This document shows positions 36,324 through 46,355 of a stretch of DNA of 64,000 nucleotides, in pieces (within the stretch, counting starts at the first letter, position 1; the number at the start of each line of letters is the position of its first letter). The notes beneath the pieces are model-generated. The model worked only from the letters and a program-made list of their open reading frames with translations, was not told the DNA's origin and made no database searches. The position numbers and the translations under genes are program-made. Source of the stretch: Bryoerythrophyllum caledonicum. Taxonomy: Eukaryota; Streptophyta; Bryopsida; Pottiales; Pottiaceae. The DNA is taken from positions 34,235,856-34,299,855 of the forward strand of contig OZ020515.1 of NCBI GenBank assembly GCA_963971425.1, written 5' to 3'.

Positions 36324-39300
36324 TTAAGGTGGGGGATCTATATCCCCTGTAAATGCAAGATAATTCACAGTCTTATTATGCAAGTCATCATATTTAGCAC
36401 ATAAAATAATGGTTTCATAGGGCTCTAAATGAATTTTAAGTTGGCTACTACATACTTGAGCAAATTGAGTATATGTTACATGACCTATAGCACCTATACA
36501 CATTTTTGTTTGAGCAAAATCTTGAAATGCACCACGGACATATATTCTTTTATCAAACAGTTCTTTTTGAATTCGTGCTATTATTTCATTTGCTTGTTTT
36601 TCTCTAACATCGTCTAAAACTACAGGACATTTCAAAAATCGGTCTGGAATAAGGCCTTCCAATTTGGGCCTCGATAACACCTGAATGAAATCATGTAATG
36701 AATCAATGGAAATTCAAATTTCAAATGTATGATTATGTCATGGACACAATTAAATATTTTTTATTTTTTTCAATTTTAAATGATTTTGTACCTCTTTTAA
36801 TGGAGTTTTTTCAAGTTCTTTTAATGTGTATACTGTATCAATTTCATCACAAAATGCAGTCCAACAAACACGATATTGTGGATCATCATTCATACAATAT
36901 TGATCACATATTGCATATACATGACAAGGAGGAACAATAAGTTTTGAGTTATCAATGGATGCAGCAAATTGTTCCTTAAGAATAAGACGATGTCGTAGTG
37001 GATCATAGTCTCTAAAAAATTCCCGAGTACGGTTCCTATTTTTATAAACTTGAGTTTTAATATTATTCAATGCAATCCCTACATCAAAACCATCTATACG
37101 TACCTACAACCATCCACCATACCAATGTATTAGCTTATGATCATAAAATGTAAAAATATCATATTTCAAAATGTCATGTAAATAAATGCAACAAACTTTC
37201 TATTTCAAAACAAATTCAAGCTTGTACCTTCCACGCTTTGATAAAGAGTAGTCCAAAGTCACGTTCCTCAGGTATACTAGCACCAATGAGTAGATAATAC
37301 TCTTTGAAATCAAAAAGTGTCACTTTTTGGAATAATGCAAAATTTTCATTCAACCAATCATTTATTGCTTCCTCTTGTGTTTTTTGTTGTATCATAACCA
37401 TTGGATGACATTTCAAGTGATAAACGTCTTTAATACGATCTAATGTAATATAACCTACTTTGTCCTGGTGACTTTTCACATGGATACTTATAAGTTAATG
37501 TACAAGTTCAAATCATTTAATTTTTTAATAATAGAATCATTCTTATAAATCTATGTAAATGATTAAAATGTAGATATTTCTTGTATGTATTGGCTTTCAT
37601 AATTAGACAAATATCATATTTTAATAAAATAATTGTTACTTGATTCATATATATTTGATTAATAATGTTTTTACTGGTAATAATCATTTATATAGACGTC
37701 TCATGCATACAAATGTATGTACACACACATATATATTATGTAGGAATAATGTGCACATAATGAATATACATATTCTTAAGTATTGATATTGAATAACCTA
37801 AAGATTGTAAATATATCAAATATATAAATATATAAAAGTATAAACATATCATATAAAATACTTTGATTATAACTTACTTGGTCGAGTTTCTTCCAAGTAG
37901 TATTCACCAAATTATCCCGGTTATTATTAAGCTGCACAATTGAAAAAAACCATCGCTAATTGTCATAGTTCTTTCAATATTTTTCCAATAATTGGAAATA
38001 AAAACAATTTGTTTGTTTGAGATAGTAATATATCTATTCAACATTCTTATATAGATACATGGGAAAAAAAATTAGCCATTAAATGTCTTGTACTGAAAAA
38101 TCATATGTAAGCTACAATACTAAGTGAGTAATTGAAAATTTATCTATCAAATAAATTATACACTTAACATCTAATTATGTAATGATTAATTCAAGTTTCT
38201 TATAACTTTTCTTGTGTATTTAAGCTTTTACCTTCTTGATTTAGGATTTCTATGATGTATATTTGGATTTATATATTTGGGTTCAAATCTTAGTCTCTTA
38301 GTTTCATTTGATTTCAGGAATTAAAGCCAACATTCTAAAGATGATATTTTGTGATTCTCTTTCATAATTTAACTATAATATTCTATTTCCAATTTTATTC
38401 AAATCCAAATTCATTCTATCTTTTCTAGATTTTAGGTCAAAAAAATACTAAATGGTAGAAAATGAATAGATTTATAATCACATTTAAAAGTTATTATTAT
38501 AATAATTGGTGATACCTTAACACATTAAGCACTTCTAAATTAATCAAAAAATTCCTCAAACAATAAAATAATAAAGAATTTAGAATGACTACCATATGTA
38601 GGTCGTGTAGTTGTTTAAAAAAGCTATGCAAAAACTCCAATTCATCAACTCATTGTATTGAATTTCATTGAATGTATATTTAATTCTTACCTACTTCACT
38701 ATAATTTACAATAAATATTTTATTGAAATATTTTTAACAATTAAATTTCAATTTTAGACAAATGAAAAAACTACTTACAGTTCCTCGAACACATTCCATG
38801 AAAGTTCCAAAATGAAATTCCTTTCCACAAGTTGCATGTGTTCTCATGATAACGGCAAGTTCCTAAGACAAATAATTTACATAAATATATTTTTTCAAAT
38901 AAATCACAAATGAAATATTTCAATAAATAATTCCATATGATGTTTTAGATAATATCAAAAGAAATCAAAGTTTAAATTCAAAATCTTGTTATTTTAAATT
39001 CTTACTTCTGGATTGAGACGAATATCAGAAAATCTTAAAAATTCTCGCCATGTAGCAATATCAAATCGCCTATTACTATCACATTTTTTATGGTAAGTTA
39101 TCAAAGCCTGCAAGTTCACAATTCATACCATTTTAAAATTGTAATTATAATGGTAATCAATGATTTTACGTTTTTTGTAGATGATTGTAGATCAATTAAA
39201 GAATGAATACTTGATTATAATAACTATACTAACATTAATCTTGAGATATATATTCAAACTAAATTAAACAAAGATATAATTTAAATGAAATAATGTACCA

Positions 39301-39343
39301 ATATGCCTTTAGCTCCTATACGTTGGAGCTGATCACGTATGCA
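36324..39343 (-). CDS. Calcyphosine-like EF-hand protein (5' end missing)
   Basis: Seven exons, all phase 0, join into 396 codons: 39343-39299, 39107-39006, 38862-38779, 37931-37878, 37464-37228, 37103-36792 and 36680-36324 (TAA). Each has AG before and GT after (GTAAGT-type at four donors). The product runs CIRDQLQRIGAKGIL, ALITYHKK...WREFLRFSDIRLNPE, FGTFMECVRG, NNNRDNLVNTTWKKLD, then the EF loop DQDKVGYIT, KVTLFDFKEYYLLIGASI, and a second module with TREFFRDYDPLRHRLI, FCDEIDTVYTLKELEK and VNYLAFTGDID. The first half follows calcyphosine order (RG.LN..R..LV....KLD.D..G.IT...IKDVY). These proteins bind Ca2+ and are typical of ciliated or flagellated cells, so a role in a motile cell is inferred. 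Several EF loops have lost acidic ligands. The start codon lies upstream and was not found; the neighbouring SINE and LINE fragment lie in that direction. Confidence 0.8.
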
Positions 39344-40482
39344 CTCATGGATAAAAAAAATTGGAAGAACCATGATGATTGAAACTTGTTAATCCACTAA
39401 ATTTGGAAATCTATTATTTAACCTTTGTGATAGATGAAAGTTGTTTATGCAATTGCGCACTACTATAACCTCAAAAATTTCAAATTATCCAATAAAATTT
39501 TCATTGATGTTCAAACAACTTATATACTAGAATGAAATAGGTTGTTACCCATATAATTTTATGAAAAATGGTGAAATCAGAGGTAGAAATCGCATAAAAT
39601 ATTGATATTGGTATGTATAAAAATTATCAATAAATTTCAATTTCATCAACTTTAATTTTGAATAAGATGTAGAACACTATTCCTTTTTGTAAAGAAATTT
39701 TCTAAATCCATGGAATCAACTTGTGCAATTAAACAAGGAAACTCCTTCTAATCATGGATCTATCGAATATTTTTATAAATAATTGTGTTGATCTTGTAAT
39801 CATCAAACATTCAATTTTCCAAATTCATTGGCTCTCAATGAATAAAATCTAATTTCAGAAACCATTGTATTTATTATGTTACATTCCTACGATACATTCC
39901 TACATGTTTACAAAAAACTCATGTTATCAAATTTCGAATCCAAAAATATTTTGTTTTTTTTTGGTTTCTAGTAAACTATTGATACAACGCTTAGTGAAAA
40001 TAAAATTGACAAAAACAACCTTCAAATCTTTATGTCTGTATGGATGGTTGCATCCTTCTGAAACTTCAACCTTTTAAACTTTTGGACAATGCTTGATTGT
40101 AGATTGATTCATGTATACAATTTTCATTTTTTATTTACAATGAAGTATTTGAATATTTTTATTTAATATATTTAAAATATATTTACATGGTTATATATTC
40201 TCAACCTGGACAAATGTAAACACTCATAAAGAAAAACAAGTCCAACGGTTATTATGAATCTTTGTATGATAAGAAAAGTTACTTTGTATAAATATTTGAT
40301 ATATAATAAAACTAACACAAATTTTCATGCTATAATTTATATTTTTACTATAGTTTTTTTTGTAGCATTGAACTTTTGCAAAAAAATTATTTTAAAATGG
40401 CGGACAAGTTAGTAAAAGCAATATCACCTATCAAGGGGAAAAAACTAAATTTATCAATATAAAATACGCTCATGATTGAATA
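39344..40482. other. AT-rich sequence upstream of the EF-hand gene
   Basis: The missing first exon of the EF-hand gene should lie here or beyond the SINE. I found no frame with a clear start and a matching donor. No other gene recognised. Confidence 0.4.
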
Positions 40483-40495
40483 TGTGTTTTGACCA
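40483..40495. repeat. Target-site duplication of the SINE, left copy
   Basis: TGTGTTTTGACCA here and TGTGTTTTTACCA at 40747-40759 flank the SINE exactly: 13 bp with one mismatch. This is the length expected from LINE-mediated insertion. Confidence 0.9.
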
Positions 40496-40746
40496 AGAAG
40501 AAGAAGAACTCTGGTCCCCGCAAGGGGCCGGAGTGAATAAAGTGTCTATTCGATCCACCACTAAACCAATGTCCACAAGACATAGGTTTAGTAGTGTGAA
40601 ACTACTCCCTCCTCTAGAGGATAGGCAAATGGATGCAAGATTGGAACTTCTCGGTAGGTCACCCATCTCAAAGTTCCGGCCCAAAGGCGCTTACCATCAA
40701 AGTTCTGATAGTATGTGGTGTAGTAGCCTTGGTATGATGGCATTGC
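40496..40746 (-). mobile_element. 5S-rRNA-derived SINE with LINE-related tail
   Basis: The head (40746-40631) follows plant 5S rRNA from end to end. Matching words in order include ATCATACCA, CATCAGAACT (here TATCAGAACT), TAAGCG...TTGGGC (A box) and GATGGGTGACCT..CGAGAAGTTCC (C box), closing TGCATCC against 5S TGCACCC. The tail (40630-40496) is homologous to the 3' end of the LINE at 35440-35575 and ends in TTC repeats. A 13-bp direct repeat flanks the element. The internal 5S promoter would allow RNA polymerase III transcription, and the tail would recruit the LINE machinery. Length is 251 bp. The head is diverged from canonical plant 5S, so the copy or the family is not new. Confidence 0.88.
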
Positions 40747-40759
40747 TGTGTTTTTACCA

Positions 40760-41610
40760 TATGATACACTAATCACATACTTTTTATAACAATAAAAAGA
40801 ATAGAAATATAGATTGAAACATCAAGTAATTCAACGCATGCAATTCAAAAAGGATCCACTTAGATTGCACCACATTCCACATGCTCTAAATCACACATAT
40901 AAAATTCATGATAATATTTTATTGGATTTTTTTTTCAAATACAAATTCTAAGTTTTTTAAATTTAAAAAAAACTCTGCTAGACAAGTTTCATTAAGAATT
41001 ATTTTGTAACTACAAACTTAGGCCATGTATACATCAATGTACCTATTATTATCCTTTTAGGACATTGGCCTTTCAACTAATTCAACAAGCAATGAACTTT
41101 TCAAAGATCTTAATGTCTAAGTTAAAAATACACAGTTACAACAAACATCTATAAAAATAAAATTCCTCAACACACACCAAACTACCACAATATAATGCAA
41201 GTTTTTATTTGTTTGTATACACACATTCAATTCATTCTAAGAAACTTTCACATGTTTCATTTCAAGCTTGTTGCCACATGACAATCAAAACAATACTATT
41301 GTCATCCTTGGTACAAAAATATTGATAAATTTTAGATTTAAAAAATAATAATTCATATAAATTAAATAAATTCATTATGGAAAAGAATGATCTAAAAAAT
41401 AAGTGATTATCAAATTTCAAATCAAGAGTATATCTATATAGTAAAAATATTCAAAATAATCTAAAAGTTATAGTAGTAAGTATCACTGATAAGTAATTAT
41501 GGCTAAATTATGATCTTCTCCAGAGTTTATTGATTAAACAATAGTTCAACCAACATATATTGTATGAGCACAAAATTAGTGGTGGGACACACAATCACTT
41601 TGTTTATGCC
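40760..41610. other. AT-rich sequence without a recognised gene
   Basis: No open frame or motif of note was found. It separates the SINE from the LINE fragment. Confidence 0.5.
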
Positions 41611-41619
41611 TTTAGTGTT

Positions 41620-42762
41620 GAAGATCTACTATACAAATGGCTCCTTTAAAGAACCAACGGTAGCAAACCCTCGACATTGGCATAAAGAAAAAGTAGGATA
41701 TGGCAAATACAACTCCACCAAAGAAACAAAAATATCCAAAAGACTCCATGGACTTCAAAATATCCTCACAGCAGAATTGATGGGTCTCCATAAAACCCTC
41801 CAAATTATCAATACACAATACTCTAACTAACCCGCACACATTTTTAAAGATTGTATAAACGTCTTGTATCTATTAAATATACAAATAACACACCCTACCA
41901 TCCATAATAGCCACCTCGAACAAATCATCTAACATCTATGGTTCATATGCTACAAAATTGCACACAAATTACAATTCTCCATAAAGTTAGAGCACATGTC
42001 AATAAAGAAGGAAATGAACAAGCCGATAAACTAGCTAAAGAAGGACTAGGTAAATCCCATAGAAATGCTTAACACCCGCATAAACATGCCTACGCTACCC
42101 CATACTACTTCCAAAGAGAAAGTTGGTCTTCTATAATGGAAGTCACCTTGGATAAAGGCCCCATATGATTTTTGGATAAATATCTCAAAAAACAAGATCT
42201 AATTAATAACCTCGATTTAATCTCAGAACGCTTCTCTAACATAGACAAATGGATCGGAAATAACAACATTGATAATGAATTCTCTAGAACTTTTGGAAAA
42301 ATCCCACAATTACCGACTCTCAAAAAATATGCCTTATCAAATTTTGTACTGGACAATATATGAGAAATGCCTGTAAACAACTACAGACATACTATGCGTC
42401 AAAGGACTACCATATAAAGACCCCCCATGGGACCACATAAATACAAATGTTACCATCCAATTTGTTGAATTCAAATATTGTAATGACAATTTTTTCCCAA
42501 AAGCAATTGAAAACAAAATTAATAAATACCAGCCACTTCTTGATGACATTGCAACTCTTAGATGGAGAATTGACCCCCTTATTGTCATGGCCGCCGGAGC
42601 TAGAGCTACTACCTTTATTCCCTCTATGAAAAGTTGTAATCTAATTAAAAAGACATCTCCATTAATCCAATTAAAAAGACATCTCCATTAATCCAATTAC
42701 AAAGACATTCACAAAATCAACACCATCGATATTCAACATGCAATGTCCAGACTTTTACACAA

Positions 42763-42763
<1 letters not shown>
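41620..42763 (+). mobile_element. 5'-truncated LINE fragment (RNase H to C-terminus)
   Basis: Homologous to 33840-35240 of the long LINE. It begins at the RNase H motif (YYTNGSFKEP..NPRHWHKEKVGYG), continues through KRLHGLQNILTAE and VRAHVNKEGNEQADKLAKEG, then IQFVEFKYCNDNFFP, NKINKYQPLLDDIA and GARATTFIPSMKS. About 330-350 bp, including the CCHC region, is missing after NACKQL. Several stops and shifts are present. The coding homology breaks off directly into the long TTC run. Truncation at the 5' side is typical of incomplete reverse transcription. Confidence 0.85.
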
Positions 42764-42793
<30 letters not shown>

Positions 42794-43073
42794 CTTCTTC
42801 TTCTTCTTCTTCTTCTTCTTCTTCTTCTTCTTCTTCTTCTTCTTCTTCTTCTTCTTCTTCTTCTTCTTCTTCTTCTTCTTCTTCTTCTTCTTCTTCTTCT
42901 TCTTCTTCTTCTTCTTCTTCTTCTTCTTCTTCTTCTTCTTCTTCTTCTTCTTCTTCTTCTTCTTCTTCTTCTTCTTCTTCTTCTTCTTCTTCTTCTTCTT
43001 CTTCTTCTTCTTCTTCTTCTTCTTCTTCTTCTTCTTCTTCTTCTTCTTCTTCTTCTTCTTGTTGTTGTTGTTG
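42764..43073 (+). repeat. Uninterrupted (TTC)n microsatellite, about 99 units
   Basis: A pure TTC run from 42764 to 43060, then about four GTT units. The purine strand is (GAA)n. Runs of this length can form triplex DNA and are unstable. The position, at the end of a LINE fragment whose family ends in TTC repeats, suggests expansion from the LINE tail. The long open frames across it are poly-Phe, poly-Leu or poly-Lys artefacts. Confidence 0.98.
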
Positions 43074-43699
43074 AAGGTCAATCTTTTGACATGAAAGCTA
43101 CATACAACAATGCATTTTATTTTATCTTTTATTGATTTCTTATTAAGGACTATAATGATTGAATGCTTAAATATGTCCCTCTAACAACAAGACAAAAATA
43201 CTTTTATTTACACAAAAAAAATTCAAAGCTATCCTTTAAAAAATAAGTAAAAATATAACACATCTACATAATTTTTTAAATTTTGAAGTCTTTATCTTTG
43301 ATAAAAGGTACTAAATACATGCCGTTAACTCATGTTCCAAAGACATTGAACTCCAACCAATTCTACAAGATCCACTCATGTCAAATCTAACGCCTTGACA
43401 ATATAACTTCAACAAAGTGCATCTTATTGTTCAATATCTCTGTCAAAAAATCAATTTACTACCACATATTGATAAATAAACATTGGTCATTGACTACGCC
43501 TTTCACTGAACATAGTGTGGAATCATAATTGATGTGGATCATCCACACCAATTTGCATTAACCACGTGCATGTCAAAATATAATTGGCTAATTGTTTTCT
43601 AGCAAGTGCATGTCAATTGCCGATTGGATGTAAATTTTGAATTAGTGTAGATACACGAACTACTATGGTCCACACTATATTCACATAATGATGTAGTGG

Positions 43700-43955
43700 T
43701 TATTGGCTACTTTGATCACTGCATTAAAGATGGTCATTAGTGTAACCGGTCTAATTATTTTGGAAATGCTACAACTTTTTACTTTTGAATATTTTTTTTA
43801 TAGTGAGCATATCTTTCTATATTCCTTAAGGAGAGGATTATCGTAAACATAGTTCATAAATACATTCACAAGGAGTAAAAACTTATAGCATCTATAAAAA
43901 AATTAGTGTGGTTAATACTGATGACCATCTTTAGTGTGGTGGCGTATAAAGTCCA
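43700..43955. repeat. Hairpin-forming inverted repeat, possible MITE
   Basis: 'aaagatggtcattagtgta' near 43726 is inverted as 'atactgatgaccatcttt' near 43918. Pairing extends over about 50 bp on each arm, with about 145 bp between. A small non-coding element with terminal inverted repeats would look like this. No target duplication could be fixed, so the class is open. Confidence 0.45.
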
Positions 43956-44817
43956 CCTCCAGAAGGAGATATAGAAAATAACACATCTTTTTAAGATTCT
44001 ACTCGCCAAGTGATTGCACGATCTTCAAATGCTTAACCCTTAGAGGTAAACGGGGACCATATAAACGGTCACGTATTTTTCTTTTAACATATAAAAAATA
44101 TAATAAATTTTAGTAAGACATACACCTTTGGATTGAAGATTCTTCAACCAATACCTTTCATTTTGAGTTCATTTCAATATTTGAACCTTATCATGCTCAA
44201 ATATGACATCATATATGTAGAATACGGGACCATTTTGCAACTTCCCAAGCATGTAGTAGGTGCAATCATGATCTAAATTAAAATTGTCATGTGTCATTGA
44301 ATTGGGTTCAAAACAAATACAAACTTTTTGTAAGTAAGATAGAGGCACCCAATTACAATCACTTAAGCCAATTGGGGACTCAAATGACATTGTATGTCAA
44401 AAATATTATGTAAAAAGATGCGGAATTCGGAATGAAACTCAACAAATATTTTTTCAAATTTAATCACAAAGATTTGGAATTGATATGGAATTTAAAAGCC
44501 CAAAAACCATCAGAGCCCAAAATCAAACTGTAGGTGAGATTTAGTGCCCTCTTTTGCCCAATGCTAATAAGTGAGAGTGAGTAAAAGAGAGAAGAAATGC
44601 CACAGATAACCAACTCATGGAGGGTACTCAATGTTGATCGGCCTTGTTTGAGTTTTGAGGCAAAGCCATCAATGAGAGCTCAATTGAGGTGGAGCAATCC
44701 AAAATTGCACACTTTATGGCCCAATGATGATAATGTTTGGAGTTTTTAGATTTTGAGTTATTGGTTTTGGGTTGCTTTACGCACCATTTTCATGCACCAT
44801 TCCATGCATACTCTACT
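43956..44817. other. Sequence without a recognised gene
   Basis: The only notable frame is 73 codons on the minus strand (44390-44169), starting MSFESPIGLSDCNW, with no motif I recognise. It has no splice partner that I can see. Confidence 0.35.
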
Positions 44818-44912
44818 GATTGGAATTGGATGGCCAATCGGAGTTGGGTGGCCGATCAGAGTTGGGTGCCCGATTGGAGTTAGGTGGCCGATCGGAATTG
44901 GGTACCTCTACC
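44818..44912 (+). repeat. About 22-bp tandem repeat
   Basis: 'attggagttgggtggccgatc' recurs about four times with single-base drift between 44818 and 44912. Confidence 0.8.
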
Positions 44913-45049
44913 TTATAGTATACATCAATTCTAATACCTTGTATGTCAAATACATAGATAACATCATGTTGCAACCCAAATGTGGCTTCTCAGACCTTTG
45001 AGGGTAAATCGGAACGTGTATAATATCGTAGGTTGGGCAGGTATCGCAT

Positions 45050-46355
45050 GTGTTTCAGTTCATACACATACCCGTCGCTTATCGGGTATCGTCAGGCATA
45101 TCATCTAGATCCCCCCTGACGAGGGCGCATCGCAGCCGTAGAAGCGATCGGCGGCTGCGGCCGCGTCGGCTTTCCGGGCGAGACGACGAGAGCGCGACTG
45201 TATCCATGGACCGGCTTCGGAGACTGCGCCAGTGAATTGCGCAAGCGAATCTCAACGAAATGCGGCTCGCACTGCCCAACTTGAACTCTTCCCGCTCGCA
45301 GCCGCCAACTTCACTCCGAGCACTACATTTAGTGTAGTGGTACAAATAGTGCACACTGCTGTTACAGTGCGCGCGCCAGGTAGCTAACAGTTCAGTTCTC
45401 TCGACGGATGAGTCGAGACATCGATACTAGATCCGGATGGAAGATCACCGCATTCCGCTAGGTTTTTCTCACAGATCGACCCTGCACACTATCCATTTTT
45501 TCGTTTCCTTGCGCAGTTGATGAGCTAGCACCAAGTTTCGCTCCCATCTTGTGGGCTGAGCTGGATTAGGTTCGGATCGTCGAGTGGCGTTGGCTTACGC
45601 TGTGCGTGAGTGAGGATTGTGGACGTGCATTCGAGGTCTAGGTCTTTAGCTTGCCGTGCTAGTGGCGGATTCGGACGTTGTGGGGATCAGTCACACTTGG
45701 GCGGCATTGGCGCTGTTTAAGCTGGAGGATCTCCCATTTCGTGCGTTCACTGTACAATGTGAATCGTGTCGTGGGCTGGAGCGTTTTACGTTTTTGGCGG
45801 TGAGGGTGTAGGTCGGACTCATGCAATGTGGGTGTTTCTGGAGCGATGAATTGGAGCCAGAAGCTGTAGCGCTTGCTAGGAATGATCTGGACGTCGGCTC
45901 TGGAGTCGTCGAGTTCGGGGGACAAGATCATGCGTGGTGAAGTGACTAGCTGGGTGAGAGGGGGTTTGCGGAGCAGATCCAGAGTCCGCGAATGCTATGC
46001 GCGAGGTTTTGCAGCTTTGCGGCGATCGGAAGCTGGAGTCCGCCTTTGACGCGGCAGGGGATCTCAATGTTCCGTGCACTGTGTGAACATAGTTGGGGAG
46101 GTGCGTTCTTTTGTCCTATTTCCGGAGTGTTTTTGTTCTTCAAGTTCAGAGTGTTTACATGCCACGTTTGTTCTTTCTCGGCTGACAATGCCATGCTGGT
46201 GATGTCTATCAGAGTGTTTCACCAAACTGCGACCGGTGTAAGATTTGAGCGATGTAACTGCGCCACGCTCGAGTATCCAAGCATCCCAGGGAACGTAGAT
46301 AGAGACTTAGAGTTGGAAGCGGTAACATCAGAGTCGACTAAGGCCGACAGACAGG
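45050..46355 (+). promoter_or_regulatory. GC-rich 5' region of the GIL1-like gene
   Basis: The composition changes sharply from AT-rich to GC- and CpG-rich from about 45090, and the GC-rich character continues into exon 1. A promoter and 5' untranslated leader of the gene starting at 46356 is the natural reading. No TATA box was assigned with confidence. Open frames on both strands here have no recognisable product. Confidence 0.45.

Noticed and set aside
40496-40746. 5S-like head as part of a Cassandra-type terminal-repeat element or a 5S rRNA gene
   Set aside because: No second terminal repeat is present. The exact 13-bp duplication and the LINE-homologous tail with TTC end fit a SINE better, and the 5S sequence is too diverged for a functional gene.
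42738-43135. Open frames of 108-130 codons on both strands
   Set aside because: They are translations of the TTC microsatellite (poly-Phe, poly-Leu, poly-Lys).
45050-46194. Possible divergent gene on the minus strand upstream of the GIL1-like gene
   Set aside because: The minus-strand frames have no domain, no start or splice support, and sit in the GC-rich leader of the plus-strand gene.
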